DNA of 25,626 nt from Fidelibacterota bacterium (GCA_021734045.1 JAIPJR010000042.1:1-25626); one strand, 5' to 3'. Numbered from the stretch's first letter, positions 1 through 7,280 are shown. The notes: a model not told the origin generated them from the sequence alone. Numbers and translations are program-made.

Positions 1-72
1 TGTCAATGGCGCCAGGCTGTCAAAGATCTGCTTGGACTTACCTTGTGGCAGATTGTGTAGTAATACCTTCAT
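1..72 (-). CDS. Possible 5' end of an unidentified minus-strand gene (partial)
   Basis: Read on the minus strand, an ATG at 72 opens a frame that stays open to the window edge (24 codons, beginning MKVLLHNLPQGKSKQIFD). The peptide has natural-looking composition, but it is too short to assign to a family. I see no strong Shine-Dalgarno upstream, only an AT-rich stretch. It would be transcribed divergently from the beta-barrel gene at 383. It could equally be a chance open frame; the plus-strand frame over the same bases stops at 60. Confidence 0.25.
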   Translation of the reverse strand, partial: MKVLLHNLPQGKSKQIFDSLAPLT

Positions 73-382
73 GTCAAAGCGCGCCAATATAGACGGAAGG
101 GTTTCCCTTGTCAAATTCTATTTGGGACAGGGATTTGGGTGGAATTTTGCCGATAGAATTCAATGCCCCATCCACTGACAGGCATGGCTTTTCCGGGGTT
201 GTTTACAAACGTGCCCAATCGCTGTATTTTCCAAATTCACACTGGGCTTCACCGGCACTGAGTATTAATTTGCCGCTGTCCAATATTGTTCAGCCAGAAA
301 AAGAGAATGTCTCGCATTGGAGACCAACATCTTACAAGAGCGTTGTTCCCACGATATTCTCACGCAAACCCGGAGGAGAACC
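73..382. other. Non-coding stretch between divergent genes
   Basis: These 310 bases hold no convincing gene. An open frame at 108-410 exists, but it has no Shine-Dalgarno, no family resemblance, and runs into the well-supported start at 383. I see no clear sigma70 promoter, strong hairpin or RNA gene. The promoters of the two divergent genes presumably lie here. Confidence 0.4.
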
Positions 383-1063
383 ATGTTACGACCTATCTTT
401 TCATTTTTAATGCTCGGTTCACTACTCATGGCCGCTGATGAGCCGGATTACAAATCCCAAGTTAATGTGAATTTAGGAACCTGGGACCTGGGATATAACC
501 GCTATATCACCGACCGCTTTTCCCTGCGTATAAAAGCCGGCTGGCAAGATGACAGGACGACAGGGGAGCTCACCAGTGATCAGTGGAATAATCCGGACAG
601 TCTCAATCCGATCACAAGATCAGAAGAGACCCGCGCTGTGAACGAGCAGCACCTGAATCTGGAGTTGACCGGGCTGGTGCGCCTTCTTGAGACCAACAAT
701 GTTGACCTGGTTGCAGGTGCCGGTTACCGGATTGGACGTGGTCATTCCACCTCCAAGGTTCATAGGGATTTTACCAGTCCCTTTTTTGACAATGCCATTA
801 TTACAAGTACCCAGGATTACAATCGCGAGATGCAAACCACATATCATGGACCAGTCGGGGTAATACAGCTCAGGCATCAATTTAGCTCCCGGCTGGAATT
901 TTTCGCTGAGCTAAACTATCGTCTGGAGTGGCATCGCGAACAGTACGAATCACTCCAGGACGAGGAATCTGATTATCCCTATTATCACCGTACGGAGTGG
1001 GATGAAACGGATACGGTGGCGGGCTTTGAAAAGCTGAAAGTAGGGCTTTCGTTCCAATTTTAA
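383..1063 (+). CDS. Small outer-membrane beta-barrel protein, function unknown
   Basis: This encodes 226 residues. I chose ATG 383 because GGAGGAG lies at 372-378 and because the protein then begins with a clean Sec signal peptide (MLRPIFSFLMLGSLLMA, then ADEPDYKS). An upstream in-frame ATG at 317 would put 22 charged residues before the signal. The mature part alternates hydrophobic and polar residues in short strands (for example around NLGTWDLGYNRYITDRFSLRI) and ends in KVGLSFQF. That terminal Phe is typical of the C-terminal strand of outer-membrane barrels. I recognise no specific porin or OmpA family member, and the neighbours do not suggest a substrate. Confidence 0.7.
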   Translation: MLRPIFSFLMLGSLLMAADEPDYKSQVNVNLGTWDLGYNRYITDRFSLRIKAGWQDDRTTGELTSDQWNNPDSLNPITRSEETRAVNEQHLNLELTGLVRLLETNNVDLVAGAGYRIGRGHSTSKVHRDFTSPFFDNAIITSTQDYNREMQTTYHGPVGVIQLRHQFSSRLEFFAELNYRLEWHREQYESLQDEESDYPYYHRTEWDETDTVAGFEKLKVGLSFQF

Positions 1064-1072
1064 CCGGTTAAA

Positions 1073-1122
1073 GCTTCAGAAATTGGCTAACATATCCTCA
1101 AACCTGAAGCGCTCATTTTTTC
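1073..1122 (+). terminator. Possible intrinsic terminator after the beta-barrel gene
   Basis: GCTTCAG (1073-1079) and CTGAAGC (1104-1110) form a perfect 7-bp stem with a 24-nt loop, followed shortly by a T-rich run ending near 1121. The loop is long for an intrinsic terminator. It fits the gap before the independently initiated gene at 1135. Confidence 0.35.
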
Positions 1123-1134
1123 CCGGAGGCTGTG

Positions 1135-1830
1135 ATGGTTAACAATCCTCTCTCTACCCCAAAAGTCTTGGTGCAGTTGGTGGTGGTCATCATTCTCATT
1201 CCATTTTCACCATTACTGATTTCCTTCGATTGGGATTGGTTGGAGGCGTGGGTGTACGCCATTGTGGCTGTGCTGGGATTTTTTATAAGCCACTGGCTGG
1301 TGTGGCGACGATCGCCTGATTTGCTGAGCGAGCGAGCGCAAATGCTAAATCATCCCGATGCCAAGTCCTGGGACCGAATTCTGGCACCGGCTTTGGCACT
1401 GGGCGGTGGGTTGATTCCCATTGCGGCGGGGTTTGAGCGGGTGTTTGGTGAGGTACAGGAATTCAGTCTGCCTGTAAAATCACTGGCGTTGGCGGGGATC
1501 ATCCTTGGATATGTATTAGGAACCTGGGCATTGGTGACGAACCGCTATTTTTCCGGGATGGTTCGCATCCAGACGGATCGGGGACACGCGGTGGTTTCCA
1601 GTGGACCGTATCGGTGGGTGCGTCACCCGGGCTATACCGGCGCATTCATCACCTATGTGGGCATGTCATTCTGGCTGGATTCCACCTGGTCCATCCTGCC
1701 CATGCTGCTGGTAAATCTGGTGGTGATTATCCGGACAAAACTGGAAGATGAGACGCTGCAGGCAGAGTTGGCGGGTTATCCGGAATATGCAGAAAAACCC
1801 CGCTACCGCTTGGTGCCGGGGGTGTGGTGA
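1135..1830 (+). CDS. Isoprenylcysteine carboxyl methyltransferase (ICMT)/PEMT-like membrane methyltransferase
   Basis: This is a 231-residue integral membrane protein with about five hydrophobic segments (roughly 10-30, 38-56, 83-100, 116-134 and 171-200). The diagnostic region is C-terminal: GPYRWVRHPGYTG at residues 157-169, then a basic/acidic R-T-K-L-E-D-E stretch (200-206) and GYPEY...RYRLVPGVW at the end. This is the layout of the ICMT/phospholipid methyltransferase superfamily, where the RHPxY region and the downstream Glu bind S-adenosylmethionine at the membrane. ATG 1135 is preferred over the adjacent GTG 1132 because GGAGG at 1125-1129 is spaced correctly only for the ATG. The bacterial substrate cannot be read from sequence; isoprenoid, phospholipid or small thiol methylation are all possible. 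It converges with the mazF gene, 25 bp away. Confidence 0.75.
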   Translation: MVNNPLSTPKVLVQLVVVIILIPFSPLLISFDWDWLEAWVYAIVAVLGFFISHWLVWRRSPDLLSERAQMLNHPDAKSWDRILAPALALGGGLIPIAAGFERVFGEVQEFSLPVKSLALAGIILGYVLGTWALVTNRYFSGMVRIQTDRGHAVVSSGPYRWVRHPGYTGAFITYVGMSFWLDSTWSILPMLLVNLVVIIRTKLEDETLQAELAGYPEYAEKPRYRLVPGVW

Positions 1831-1855
1831 TTTCAAGACTTCTCTGAAAAATATG

Positions 1856-2203
1856 CTACGGAAGATCAATCAGCGCCTGGATTTTGACCAGGGTTGAGAC
1901 CAATACCGGTTCGGGACTTTTTTGGATAAACCTGACATCCCGGTCGTGCCAATCAAAGCTTTTAACCTGATCGGCCAAGACAACCCCCTGAATGGAGGTG
2001 TTATTGGGGAGTAAAACCTCGAAGGGGTATCCCTTGACCTGGCTTGTGATGGGACAACAGAGCAGTAGATGGCTAGATCTATTGTAAGACTTGGGGGATA
2101 AAACCAGTGCGGGGCGGTGCCCGGCTTGTTCGTGCCCACTCTGGGGTGAAAAATTTAACCAGACCAGATCGCCCTGATCCGGGACATAGGCATCAGCTAC
2201 CAC
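1856..2203 (-). CDS. mazF: MazF/PemK-type mRNA interferase toxin
   Basis: This is a 115-residue protein. Near the N-terminus it has GDLVWLNFSPQSGHEQAGHR followed by PALVLSP, the conserved opening of MazF/PemK endoribonucleases. Later come CCPITSQVKGYPFEV and VVLADQVKSFDW, matching the S/T-x-V-K-G-Y-P and D-Q-V-K-S segments of the family. MazF toxins cut mRNA at short single-stranded motifs. The start is GTG 2203, overlapping the end of mazE by 7 bp. GGGAGG sits almost directly against this GTG, so translation is probably coupled to mazE. Length and motifs are complete, so it looks intact. Confidence 0.88.
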   Translation of the reverse strand: MVADAYVPDQGDLVWLNFSPQSGHEQAGHRPALVLSPKSYNRSSHLLLCCPITSQVKGYPFEVLLPNNTSIQGVVLADQVKSFDWHDRDVRFIQKSPEPVLVSTLVKIQALIDLP

Positions 2204-2445
2204 ACCTCCCGACCTACCGGCGGACCAAAATCAATTTCTTCGTGGACATTGTCTTCGGTGATACCCGCCACCAATTCCGCCAGCGTGTACTTCGGTCGAT
2301 GACTTTTGAGCTTGACACGCAGGTCTCCATCTTCCACCTCCAGCTCCACTTCGGTGTCAGGTGTAAAATTTAATTCATTCGCCACCACTTGTGGAATTCT
2401 CACCGCCAAACTGTTCCCCCATTTTTTAATATTTGTTGTATACAT
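2197..2445 (-). CDS. mazE: MazE-type AbrB-fold antitoxin
   Basis: This is an 82-residue protein. The N-terminal half (IKKWGNSLAVRIPQVVANEL, then NFTPDTEVELEVEDGDLRVK) is the swapped-hairpin AbrB/MazE DNA-binding fold. The acidic C-terminal tail (DNVHEEIDFGPPVGREVW) is the expected toxin-wrapping segment. ATG 2445 has AAAGGAG just upstream. It lies immediately before mazF with a 7-bp overlap, the usual antitoxin-first order. The start codon is embedded in a perfect palindrome and preceded by phased repeats, which suggests autoregulation (see the regulatory feature). Confidence 0.88.
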   Translation of the reverse strand: MYTTNIKKWGNSLAVRIPQVVANELNFTPDTEVELEVEDGDLRVKLKSHRPKYTLAELVAGITEDNVHEEIDFGPPVGREVW

Positions 2446-2494
2446 TAATGTATCTCCTTTTCCTGAATTCGGTCCGAATGTATCATTATGTATC
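2440..2494 (-). promoter_or_regulatory. Putative mazEF operator: palindrome plus phased ATGTATC repeats
   Basis: ATACATTAATGTAT (2440-2453) is a perfect 14-bp palindrome covering the mazE start codon. The heptamer ATGTATC occurs three times on the plus strand, at 2448, 2478 and 2488. The spacings are 30 and 10 bp, whole multiples of about one helical turn, so all copies face the same side of the DNA. MazE/MazF complexes typically repress their own promoter through such repeats. Assignment to MazE here is inference. Confidence 0.55.
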
Positions 2495-2508
2495 TACGAA
2501 TGCAACTT

Positions 2509-3888
2509 TTACCGCATCACCTGCTCAATTGCCTTCACCGTCTTGGGAATATCGCCGGACAATACCTGATGCCCCGATTTTGTCACCAGTACATCATCCT
2601 CAATCCGCACGCCGATGTTGTACCATTTGGGATCCACGCCCTCCAGGCTGTCACGGATATAAATTCCCGGCTCGATGGTGAGTACCATTCCCGGCTGTAA
2701 TTCCCAGGGTGAGCCGTCGGCCTGATGGTGACCGCCCACATCGTGCACATCCAGCCCCAGCCAGTGACTGGTGCCGTGCATGAAAAATTTGCGATACTTG
2801 TTCTGTGCAATCAGTGTGTCCACCTCGCCTTCCAGCAGACCCAATTCAACCAACCCTTCCGTAATCACCCGCACAGCGGTGTTGTGGGGCTCCCGCCAGT
2901 TTACACCCGGCTGTACGGCATCAATGGCTGCCCGGTTCGCTTTCAACACCAGTTCATAAATGGTCCTCTGCTCCGGCGAGAACGTCCCGTCCACCGGTAC
3001 GGTACGGGTTACATCGGCAGTATAATAATGATATTCAGCACCCACATCCATGACCACCAAACCGGATTTATCCAACGGATCACGGTTGGTTTCGTAGTGC
3101 AGGATCGTGGAATTTTTCCCTGAACCCACGATGGAAGGAAAGCCCAGCCGCTGAGCGCCCCGCTTTTTAAAACCATATTCCACCTCTGCTGCCAACTGCC
3201 ATTCATAATCCAGATTCTTCAATTTGCCCCACGCATCCACCAGGGAGGCGCCGGTGATGTCAATCGCCTCCTGCAGCAGAGCGATTTCAGAGTCGGATTT
3301 AATGAGTCGCATGGGCGCGGTAATGGCGCTGGCCCGTTGAATGAGTGCCGGGGCGTAATGTCCGGCATTGGCCAGCCATTCATCCAAATCAGTCCGAAAT
3401 GCTTTATCACCACCATCGGAGAGAATCAATTTGGACGCACTGTAGAGGAATGTCCCCCGCATGTCATGGAAGTCGCCAATGGCATAAGCTGTATCTATTC
3501 CGTCCAGGGACATAGCACCTTCGGGTCCCTGGCGGAAACCGGTCCAGATTTCCATGTGGGGATTGCGAGGTCTGACGAACAAAACGGTGTTCGTTTTTCC
3601 GGATTTCATTTTTTGAAGCACTAGAATAGCTTCCGGCTCTTCCCAGCCGGTGAGATAGTAAAAATCCGAGTCTTGGCGGTAGGGATAATCCACATCATCG
3701 TTGCGGTTAACCGTAGGGGCGCTATGAAAAATCGCCACTTCGCCGGGTTGCATCTGTTCCAGCAAATGGGATCGCCGGAGGGCGAATTCATCGGATGGGG
3801 TGGCAGGGGTGGATTCCAGATTGAACCGGCCGTAGCTACAGGCAGCCAGCACCATGACCAATGGCAGGCGAACGAATAAGGCGCGCAT
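2509..3888 (-). CDS. pepP: Xaa-Pro aminopeptidase (M24B family), predicted lipoprotein
   Basis: This is a 459-residue metallopeptidase that removes N-terminal residues before proline. An aminopeptidase-P N-terminal domain (about 30-165, including FHSAPTVNRNDDVDYPYRQ) is followed by the pita-bread catalytic domain. All five metal ligands are visible: D281, D292, H375, E406 and E430. Their spacing nearly matches E. coli PepP. I start at ATG 3888 because GGAG lies 6-7 nt upstream and it opens a lipoprotein signal (MRALFVRLPLVMVLAACSYG, lipid Cys at residue 17). The longer open frame to 4029 runs through a palindromic repeat and is unlikely to be coding. An exported, membrane-anchored aminopeptidase P is less usual than the cytosolic form. 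It lies upstream of mazEF on the same strand, 63 bp away. Confidence 0.88.
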   Translation of the reverse strand: MRALFVRLPLVMVLAACSYGRFNLESTPATPSDEFALRRSHLLEQMQPGEVAIFHSAPTVNRNDDVDYPYRQDSDFYYLTGWEEPEAILVLQKMKSGKTNTVLFVRPRNPHMEIWTGFRQGPEGAMSLDGIDTAYAIGDFHDMRGTFLYSASKLILSDGGDKAFRTDLDEWLANAGHYAPALIQRASAITAPMRLIKSDSEIALLQEAIDITGASLVDAWGKLKNLDYEWQLAAEVEYGFKKRGAQRLGFPSIVGSGKNSTILHYETNRDPLDKSGLVVMDVGAEYHYYTADVTRTVPVDGTFSPEQRTIYELVLKANRAAIDAVQPGVNWREPHNTAVRVITEGLVELGLLEGEVDTLIAQNKYRKFFMHGTSHWLGLDVHDVGGHHQADGSPWELQPGMVLTIEPGIYIRDSLEGVDPKWYNIGVRIEDDVLVTKSGHQVLSGDIPKTVKAIEQVMR

Positions 3889-3915
3889 AATGATTCTCCA
3901 ATTTCGATGCATCGT

Positions 3916-3960
3916 GTAGGGAAAATATAAACCCGACTGGGAAATGAGGTAGGGAAAATA
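3916..3960. repeat. 12-bp direct repeat GTAGGGAAAATA, two copies 33 bp apart
   Basis: GTAGGGAAAATA occurs identically at 3916-3927 and 3949-3960, a 33-bp period close to three helical turns. It lies 28-72 bp upstream of the aminopeptidase start, where a regulator or promoter element of that gene could sit. Confidence 0.55.
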
Positions 3961-3969
3961 CCGGTAGTC

Positions 3970-4014
3970 ACGGATGAAACGAGGTTTCTGCGTAGCCAAC
4001 CTGGTTTCATCCGT
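3970..4014. repeat. 45-bp near-perfect palindrome (17-bp arms, one mismatch)
   Basis: ACGGATGAAAC (3970-3980) pairs with GTTTCATCCGT (4004-4014). After one G-G mismatch, AGGTT (3982-3986) pairs with AACCT (3998-4002), leaving an 11-nt loop. There is no T-run, so it is not a typical terminator. It looks like a dispersed palindromic (REP or MITE-like) unit. Confidence 0.7.
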
Positions 4015-4060
4015 ACATTTGTAAACCAACTTACCTCTCTGAAGCTTGAATTGAAGTATA

Positions 4061-4104
4061 CTGTCACCCTGAGGCCGAACACAGTGATGGATCGAAGGGG
4101 ACAG
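4061..4104. repeat. Degenerate inverted repeat (CTGTCACCCT ... AGGGGACAG)
   Basis: CTGTCACCCT at 4061-4070 and AGGGGACAG at 4096-4104 are reverse complements apart from a single-base deletion. The unit, with CCCTGAGG and a GATCGAAGGGG element inside, resembles the CCCTGA..CGAAGGG-type intergenic repeats found in many bacterial genomes. This is resemblance only. Confidence 0.45.
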
Positions 4105-4179
4105 ATCAAGTGGGCTTCTATCACCGCCAGCGCGGTGCCTCAGCCAGACAAGAATATTTCCATTCCGTGTTTTTTAAAA

Positions 4180-4206
4180 TCTGTGCTTTCTGTGTAATCT
4201 GTGGTT
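4180..4206 (+). repeat. 9-nt tandem repeat, three copies of TCTGTG core
   Basis: TCTGTG recurs at 4180, 4189 and 4198, exactly 9 nt apart. It resembles non-coding tandem repeats seen upstream of genes in several bacterial lineages. Because it runs into the GTG at 4201, it argues against using that GTG as the start of the downstream gene. Confidence 0.5.
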
Positions 4207-4227
4207 TCAAAATTCTATATTAACCCC

Positions 4228-5109
4228 GTGAAATTCCTCATCGCAGTTAGCAGCGAACAATTTTCCCAGCCCACGCTGACCATTGGGATGGAACTGGCCA
4301 ATGCTTTTCAGGCGCAGGCCACGATTGCCTATGTGGAGCCGCCGGTGGCGTCACTCTATGCCGATGGCATGAACATGACCCGGGAGACGATGGAAAAATG
4401 GGGCATTCCCCAGCCCGGTGTGGAGGTATTGGAATGGGCGTACCGGTTCATCGGAGAGGCTGGATATATTGAAAATTATGATTCCGAAATACCGTTTCAG
4501 CAGAGCAAGCTGGTAACCAAAGCCCAACACCGGGAGTTGGTGCTGCCCTCCACATTCAGTGACAAACTCAGATTGATTATGAGACAGGGCGATATCATTC
4601 GTGAGTTGCGCCACGCAGTTGAGGAAGATGCTTATGATGTGACCATTATCGGTGCCAGCGCACAACGGAAAATGGCACATGACCTGATTGAATACATCGA
4701 TTCTTCCATTTTCGTGGTAAATAATTTCAACGCGGAGCTGGATTATAATTTATTGGTTTGTGTGGATGACTCAGAGCGGACCCGTCAGGCGATTCGTACG
4801 GCGGCTGTGGTAGCAGAAGCACTTAAAATGAAGGTGGAAGTTCTCACGGTTTCCAAAACAACACGCTTTGGAACCGGGTACAGTAATGCCCATCAGTGGG
4901 CGTTGGATTATCTGGACCATAAGGGTCTTCCACACCGGGGAATCAAGCGCACCGGTGATCCGGTGGAGACTTTTATTAATGAACAGGGGACGGACAAAAT
5001 TCTGGTGATGGGCTCTTCCTCCGGGTCAGCGCTGAAAAAGTTTTTCAGGGGCAGTAAACCCCAGCAAACCCTGGAGGCCAGTAAAGGTCCCATTTTGATT
5101 GTCAAGTGA
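4228..5109 (+). CDS. Tandem universal stress protein (two UspA domains)
   Basis: This is a 293-residue protein with two Usp-type Rossmann-like domains. The first begins KFLIAVSSEQFSQPTLTIGM and ends near IIGASAQRKMAHDL...SIFVVNN. The second begins NLLVCVDDSERTRQAIRTAA and ends GSSSGSALKKFFRGSKPQQT then GPILIVK. The second domain keeps a glycine/serine pattern close to the G-2X-G-9X-G-S ATP-binding signature; the first is degenerate. Domain 1 is enlarged by a long insert (residues about 40-110). The start is uncertain: GTG 4228 places beta-strand 1 at the N-terminus, while GTG 4201 lies in a tandem repeat, and neither has a good ribosome site. The gene sits 14 bp upstream of a transporter gene and is probably cotranscribed with it. 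Confidence 0.8.
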   Translation: MKFLIAVSSEQFSQPTLTIGMELANAFQAQATIAYVEPPVASLYADGMNMTRETMEKWGIPQPGVEVLEWAYRFIGEAGYIENYDSEIPFQQSKLVTKAQHRELVLPSTFSDKLRLIMRQGDIIRELRHAVEEDAYDVTIIGASAQRKMAHDLIEYIDSSIFVVNNFNAELDYNLLVCVDDSERTRQAIRTAAVVAEALKMKVEVLTVSKTTRFGTGYSNAHQWALDYLDHKGLPHRGIKRTGDPVETFINEQGTDKILVMGSSSGSALKKFFRGSKPQQTLEASKGPILIVK

Positions 5110-5123
5110 ATGGGTGACCACCT

Positions 5124-6551
5124 TTGGTAACATTTAAAACCCGTACACATTCCCGGTTACTCAGTAACATCCTCTATTGGATTGATAAAAATCGCTGGCT
5201 GCTCATTGCGCTGCTGGCGGGACTTGTCCTCAATCTGATTCCCACACCGGGTGACATTTCAGAACCCGGCTGGCGGACGCTCTCCATCGCGGTGATGGTG
5301 TTGATTTTGATTGTTTCGGAAGCATTGCCGCTGGCGGGTGTGGCGCTGTTCATTGCGGTTGCCCAGGTAGTCATGGGAATCGCCGATTCCGCAATGGTGG
5401 CCAGCACCTTCATGAGTGACGCGGTCTTCTTCATTATGGGATCGCTCATGCTGGCAGCGGCGATTATTCATCAGGGACTGGATGCCCGGCTTGCGTTGGG
5501 GATTATCCGCATCACCGGGAATAAAACATCGCGAATCATGATTGGTCTGCTGGTGATTTCGGCGATTTTGTCGTCTTTCATTGGCAGCCATACCGTGGTG
5601 GCAATGTTGTTACCGGTGGGAATGACGCTGGTGCGCTACACCGCTACGGATAAAAAGCAGACGGTGAATCTCTCCGCCTTATTGCTATTCTCCATCGCTT
5701 ATGGTGCTACCATTGGCTCGGTTGGAACCCCCTCTGGTGGTGCCCGGAATGCCATCATCCTGGGCTATTGGCAGGACTTGAATATCACTGAAATTGATTA
5801 CCTGGCCTGGATGAAGTATGTCTATCCCCTGTTGATTTTAGAGCTGCCCTTTGCCGTGCTGGTGTTGCGGTGGGTATTTAAGCCCGAATACAATAATCTT
5901 GATTCGGCGGTGCGAAAATTGAAGGTCAAGGTAGCCCACAGCGGTATTATGACCGGCCAGCAGAAGCTGTCGGTTTTTTTCTTCCTGCTCACCTTTCTGG
6001 GCTGGATTACTCTGAGTCAGCGTTTAGGATTGGGTATCATTGCCATTGCAGGTGTATTGCTCTATCTGGCATTTGGCCTGGTGAGTTGGGACGATATAAA
6101 TCGCAATACCAACTGGGGGGTGGTGTTGTTGTTTGCTGCGGCTATTTCGCTGGGCGTGCAGATGCGGCGCACGGGGACGGCACTTTGGGTGGCAGATAAT
6201 TTGATTGGGCTTACCGGCGATATGATGGCAGCGTCAATGCCGCTGCGGGATGCCTTTATCATGATAATTACCACAACCATGGCCAATACACTGAGTGCGG
6301 CCGCCACGGTAGCAATCTTAGGTCCTATCAATATCAACCTGGGTGGCGATCCGGTGACCGCGGGATTTATCACGGCCATTTCTTCCGCGTTTGGTTATTT
6401 CACTGCCACGGCGGCACCGGCCACCATGATCATTTATTCCAGCGGGATGGTGCGGTCGAAACAATTCCTGCGGGCCGGCTGGCGCATGGGCTTGGTCTCC
6501 ATGGCTCTGCTCATGCTGGTGACCATGCTCTACTGGCCGATGATTCGATAG
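5124..6551 (+). CDS. SLC13/DASS-family anion (dicarboxylate or sulfate) transporter
   Basis: This is a 475-residue polytopic membrane protein with about 11-12 hydrophobic segments and the two-fold repeat of the divalent anion:sodium symporter family. The first SNT-like motif reads SHT at residues 155-157 (IGSHTVVAMLLPVG), and the second reads ANT at 387-389 (MANTLSAAATVAI). TIGSVGTPSGGARNAI (about 196-211) is the accompanying glycine-rich loop. The family moves sulfate, succinate, citrate or similar anions with sodium; the substrate cannot be read here. The only usable start in frame appears to be TTG 5124, with a poor ribosome site, so translation may rely on coupling to the stress-protein gene 14 bp upstream. 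Confidence 0.8.
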   Translation: MVTFKTRTHSRLLSNILYWIDKNRWLLIALLAGLVLNLIPTPGDISEPGWRTLSIAVMVLILIVSEALPLAGVALFIAVAQVVMGIADSAMVASTFMSDAVFFIMGSLMLAAAIIHQGLDARLALGIIRITGNKTSRIMIGLLVISAILSSFIGSHTVVAMLLPVGMTLVRYTATDKKQTVNLSALLLFSIAYGATIGSVGTPSGGARNAIILGYWQDLNITEIDYLAWMKYVYPLLILELPFAVLVLRWVFKPEYNNLDSAVRKLKVKVAHSGIMTGQQKLSVFFFLLTFLGWITLSQRLGLGIIAIAGVLLYLAFGLVSWDDINRNTNWGVVLLFAAAISLGVQMRRTGTALWVADNLIGLTGDMMAASMPLRDAFIMIITTTMANTLSAAATVAILGPININLGGDPVTAGFITAISSAFGYFTATAAPATMIIYSSGMVRSKQFLRAGWRMGLVSMALLMLVTMLYWPMIR

Positions 6552-6567
6552 CTTTTTCCTTGCGATC

Positions 6568-6593
6568 GGCGTGGTATTGAAAAACCCCACGCC
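6568..6593 (+). terminator. Hairpin after the transporter gene (possible terminator without T-run)
   Basis: GGCGTGG (6568-6574) and CCACGCC (6587-6593) form a perfect 7-bp GC-rich stem with a 12-nt loop, 16 bp past the stop codon. There is no T-tract behind it, so termination may be weak or factor-assisted. Confidence 0.4.
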
Positions 6594-6687
6594 ACCAGTA
6601 CAATGTGCGGGATTCTCTTTCTCCTCCGTCTTCTTTTAAATCTATATAAAGCAATTATAAACATTTATTTGTGAGGCTGTTGTCTCC

Positions 6688-6704
6688 CCTGTAATTAAAA
6701 CAGG
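6688..6704. promoter_or_regulatory. 17-bp dyad upstream of the Rrf2 promoter
   Basis: CCTGT (6688-6692) and ACAGG (6700-6704) are perfect inverted half-sites around AATTAAA. The centre lies about 64 bp before the predicted transcription start, an upstream-activator position. It does not match the FNR (TTGAT-N4-ATCAA) or CRP consensus. A short T-run follows (6707-6712), so a weak terminator for the transporter gene is an alternative. Confidence 0.35.
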
Positions 6705-6724
6705 ACTTTTTTATCCGAAATTAC

Positions 6725-6753
6725 TTGACAGGTTGCAAATGTTTCACTATTCT
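6725..6753 (+). promoter_or_regulatory. Sigma70-type promoter of the Rrf2/nos region
   Basis: A perfect -35 TTGACA (6725-6730), a 17-bp spacer and TATTCT (6748-6753) give a near-consensus promoter about 25 bp before the Rrf2 start codon, with a predicted transcription start near 6760. The -10/-35 region would be the natural site for autoregulation by the Rrf2 protein. Confidence 0.65.
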
Positions 6754-6778
6754 TAATCCAGACAAAGGAGTCCGATTT

Positions 6779-7222
6779 ATGACCGTGTTGTTTTCAAAAA
6801 AGTGTGAATATGCTCTCCAGGCGCTCCTTTTCATGGCTGAATATCGTCACGAGGGACCCTTGTCAGCCGAGCGTATTGCCACCCATTTGGACATTCCCAA
6901 GGAGTTTATTTCCAAAATTCTCCAAAGTCTTACCAAGAGTAATATTGTCATTTCTCAGCGTGGGAAAGCGGGGGGATTTCGGCTGGCACGTTTGCCGGAA
7001 AAAATCAGTCTGATGGATGTGGTGGAAAATATTGATGGACTGGGTGTATTTAACGATTGCCTGATTGGTCATCCCAGCTGCAACCCGCAAGTACCCTGTC
7101 CGCTGCATCATAGCTGGGCGCCTTTGCGTACTCAGCTAAAACATCTGATGGAGAAGACCCATTTGGGGAATTTCATCCCGGGTCAGACATTGAATGAACT
7201 CCCCGGCGAAACCACCCTGTGA
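6779..7222 (+). CDS. Rrf2-family transcriptional regulator with Fe-S cysteine triad (NsrR/IscR-like)
   Basis: This is a 147-residue winged-helix regulator. The N-terminus (VLFSKKCEYALQALLFMAEY) and HLDIPKEFISKILQSLTKSN are typical Rrf2, as is the wing QRGKAGGFRLAR at residues 60-71. Three cysteines, C94, C101 and C107, sit in FNDCLIGHPSCNPQVPCPLH. This is the place where NsrR and IscR bind a [2Fe-2S] or [4Fe-4S] cluster, with CX6CX5C spacing here. ATG 6779 has AAAGGAG upstream at 6764-6770. It lies 58 bp before the cytochrome-nosZ genes on the same strand. NO or Fe-S/redox control of the nos cluster is a reasonable inference. The spacing differs by one or two residues from E. coli NsrR and IscR, so the exact signal is open. 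Confidence 0.85.
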   Translation: MTVLFSKKCEYALQALLFMAEYRHEGPLSAERIATHLDIPKEFISKILQSLTKSNIVISQRGKAGGFRLARLPEKISLMDVVENIDGLGVFNDCLIGHPSCNPQVPCPLHHSWAPLRTQLKHLMEKTHLGNFIPGQTLNELPGETTL

Positions 7223-7280
7223 GGGGGGAGCAAACCCGTATGGATCGAACAATCCAAATCTGTAATACAATGGAGATTCT

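Larger units (their letters stand above)
3889..4227. other. Repeat-rich non-coding stretch between divergent genes
   Basis: These 339 bases separate divergent genes and contain no convincing CDS. They hold a 12-bp direct repeat (3916-3927 and 3949-3960), a long near-perfect palindrome (3970-4014), a degenerate inverted repeat (4061-4104) and a 9-nt tandem repeat (4180-4206). These are listed separately. Confidence 0.6.

Noticed and set aside
108-410. 100-codon open frame at the left of the window
   Set aside because: No Shine-Dalgarno, no family resemblance, and it overlaps the well-supported signal-peptide start at 383.
3889-4029. 47-residue N-terminal extension of the aminopeptidase
   Set aside because: It lies in palindromic repeat DNA and would bury a good lipoprotein signal that has its own ribosome site.
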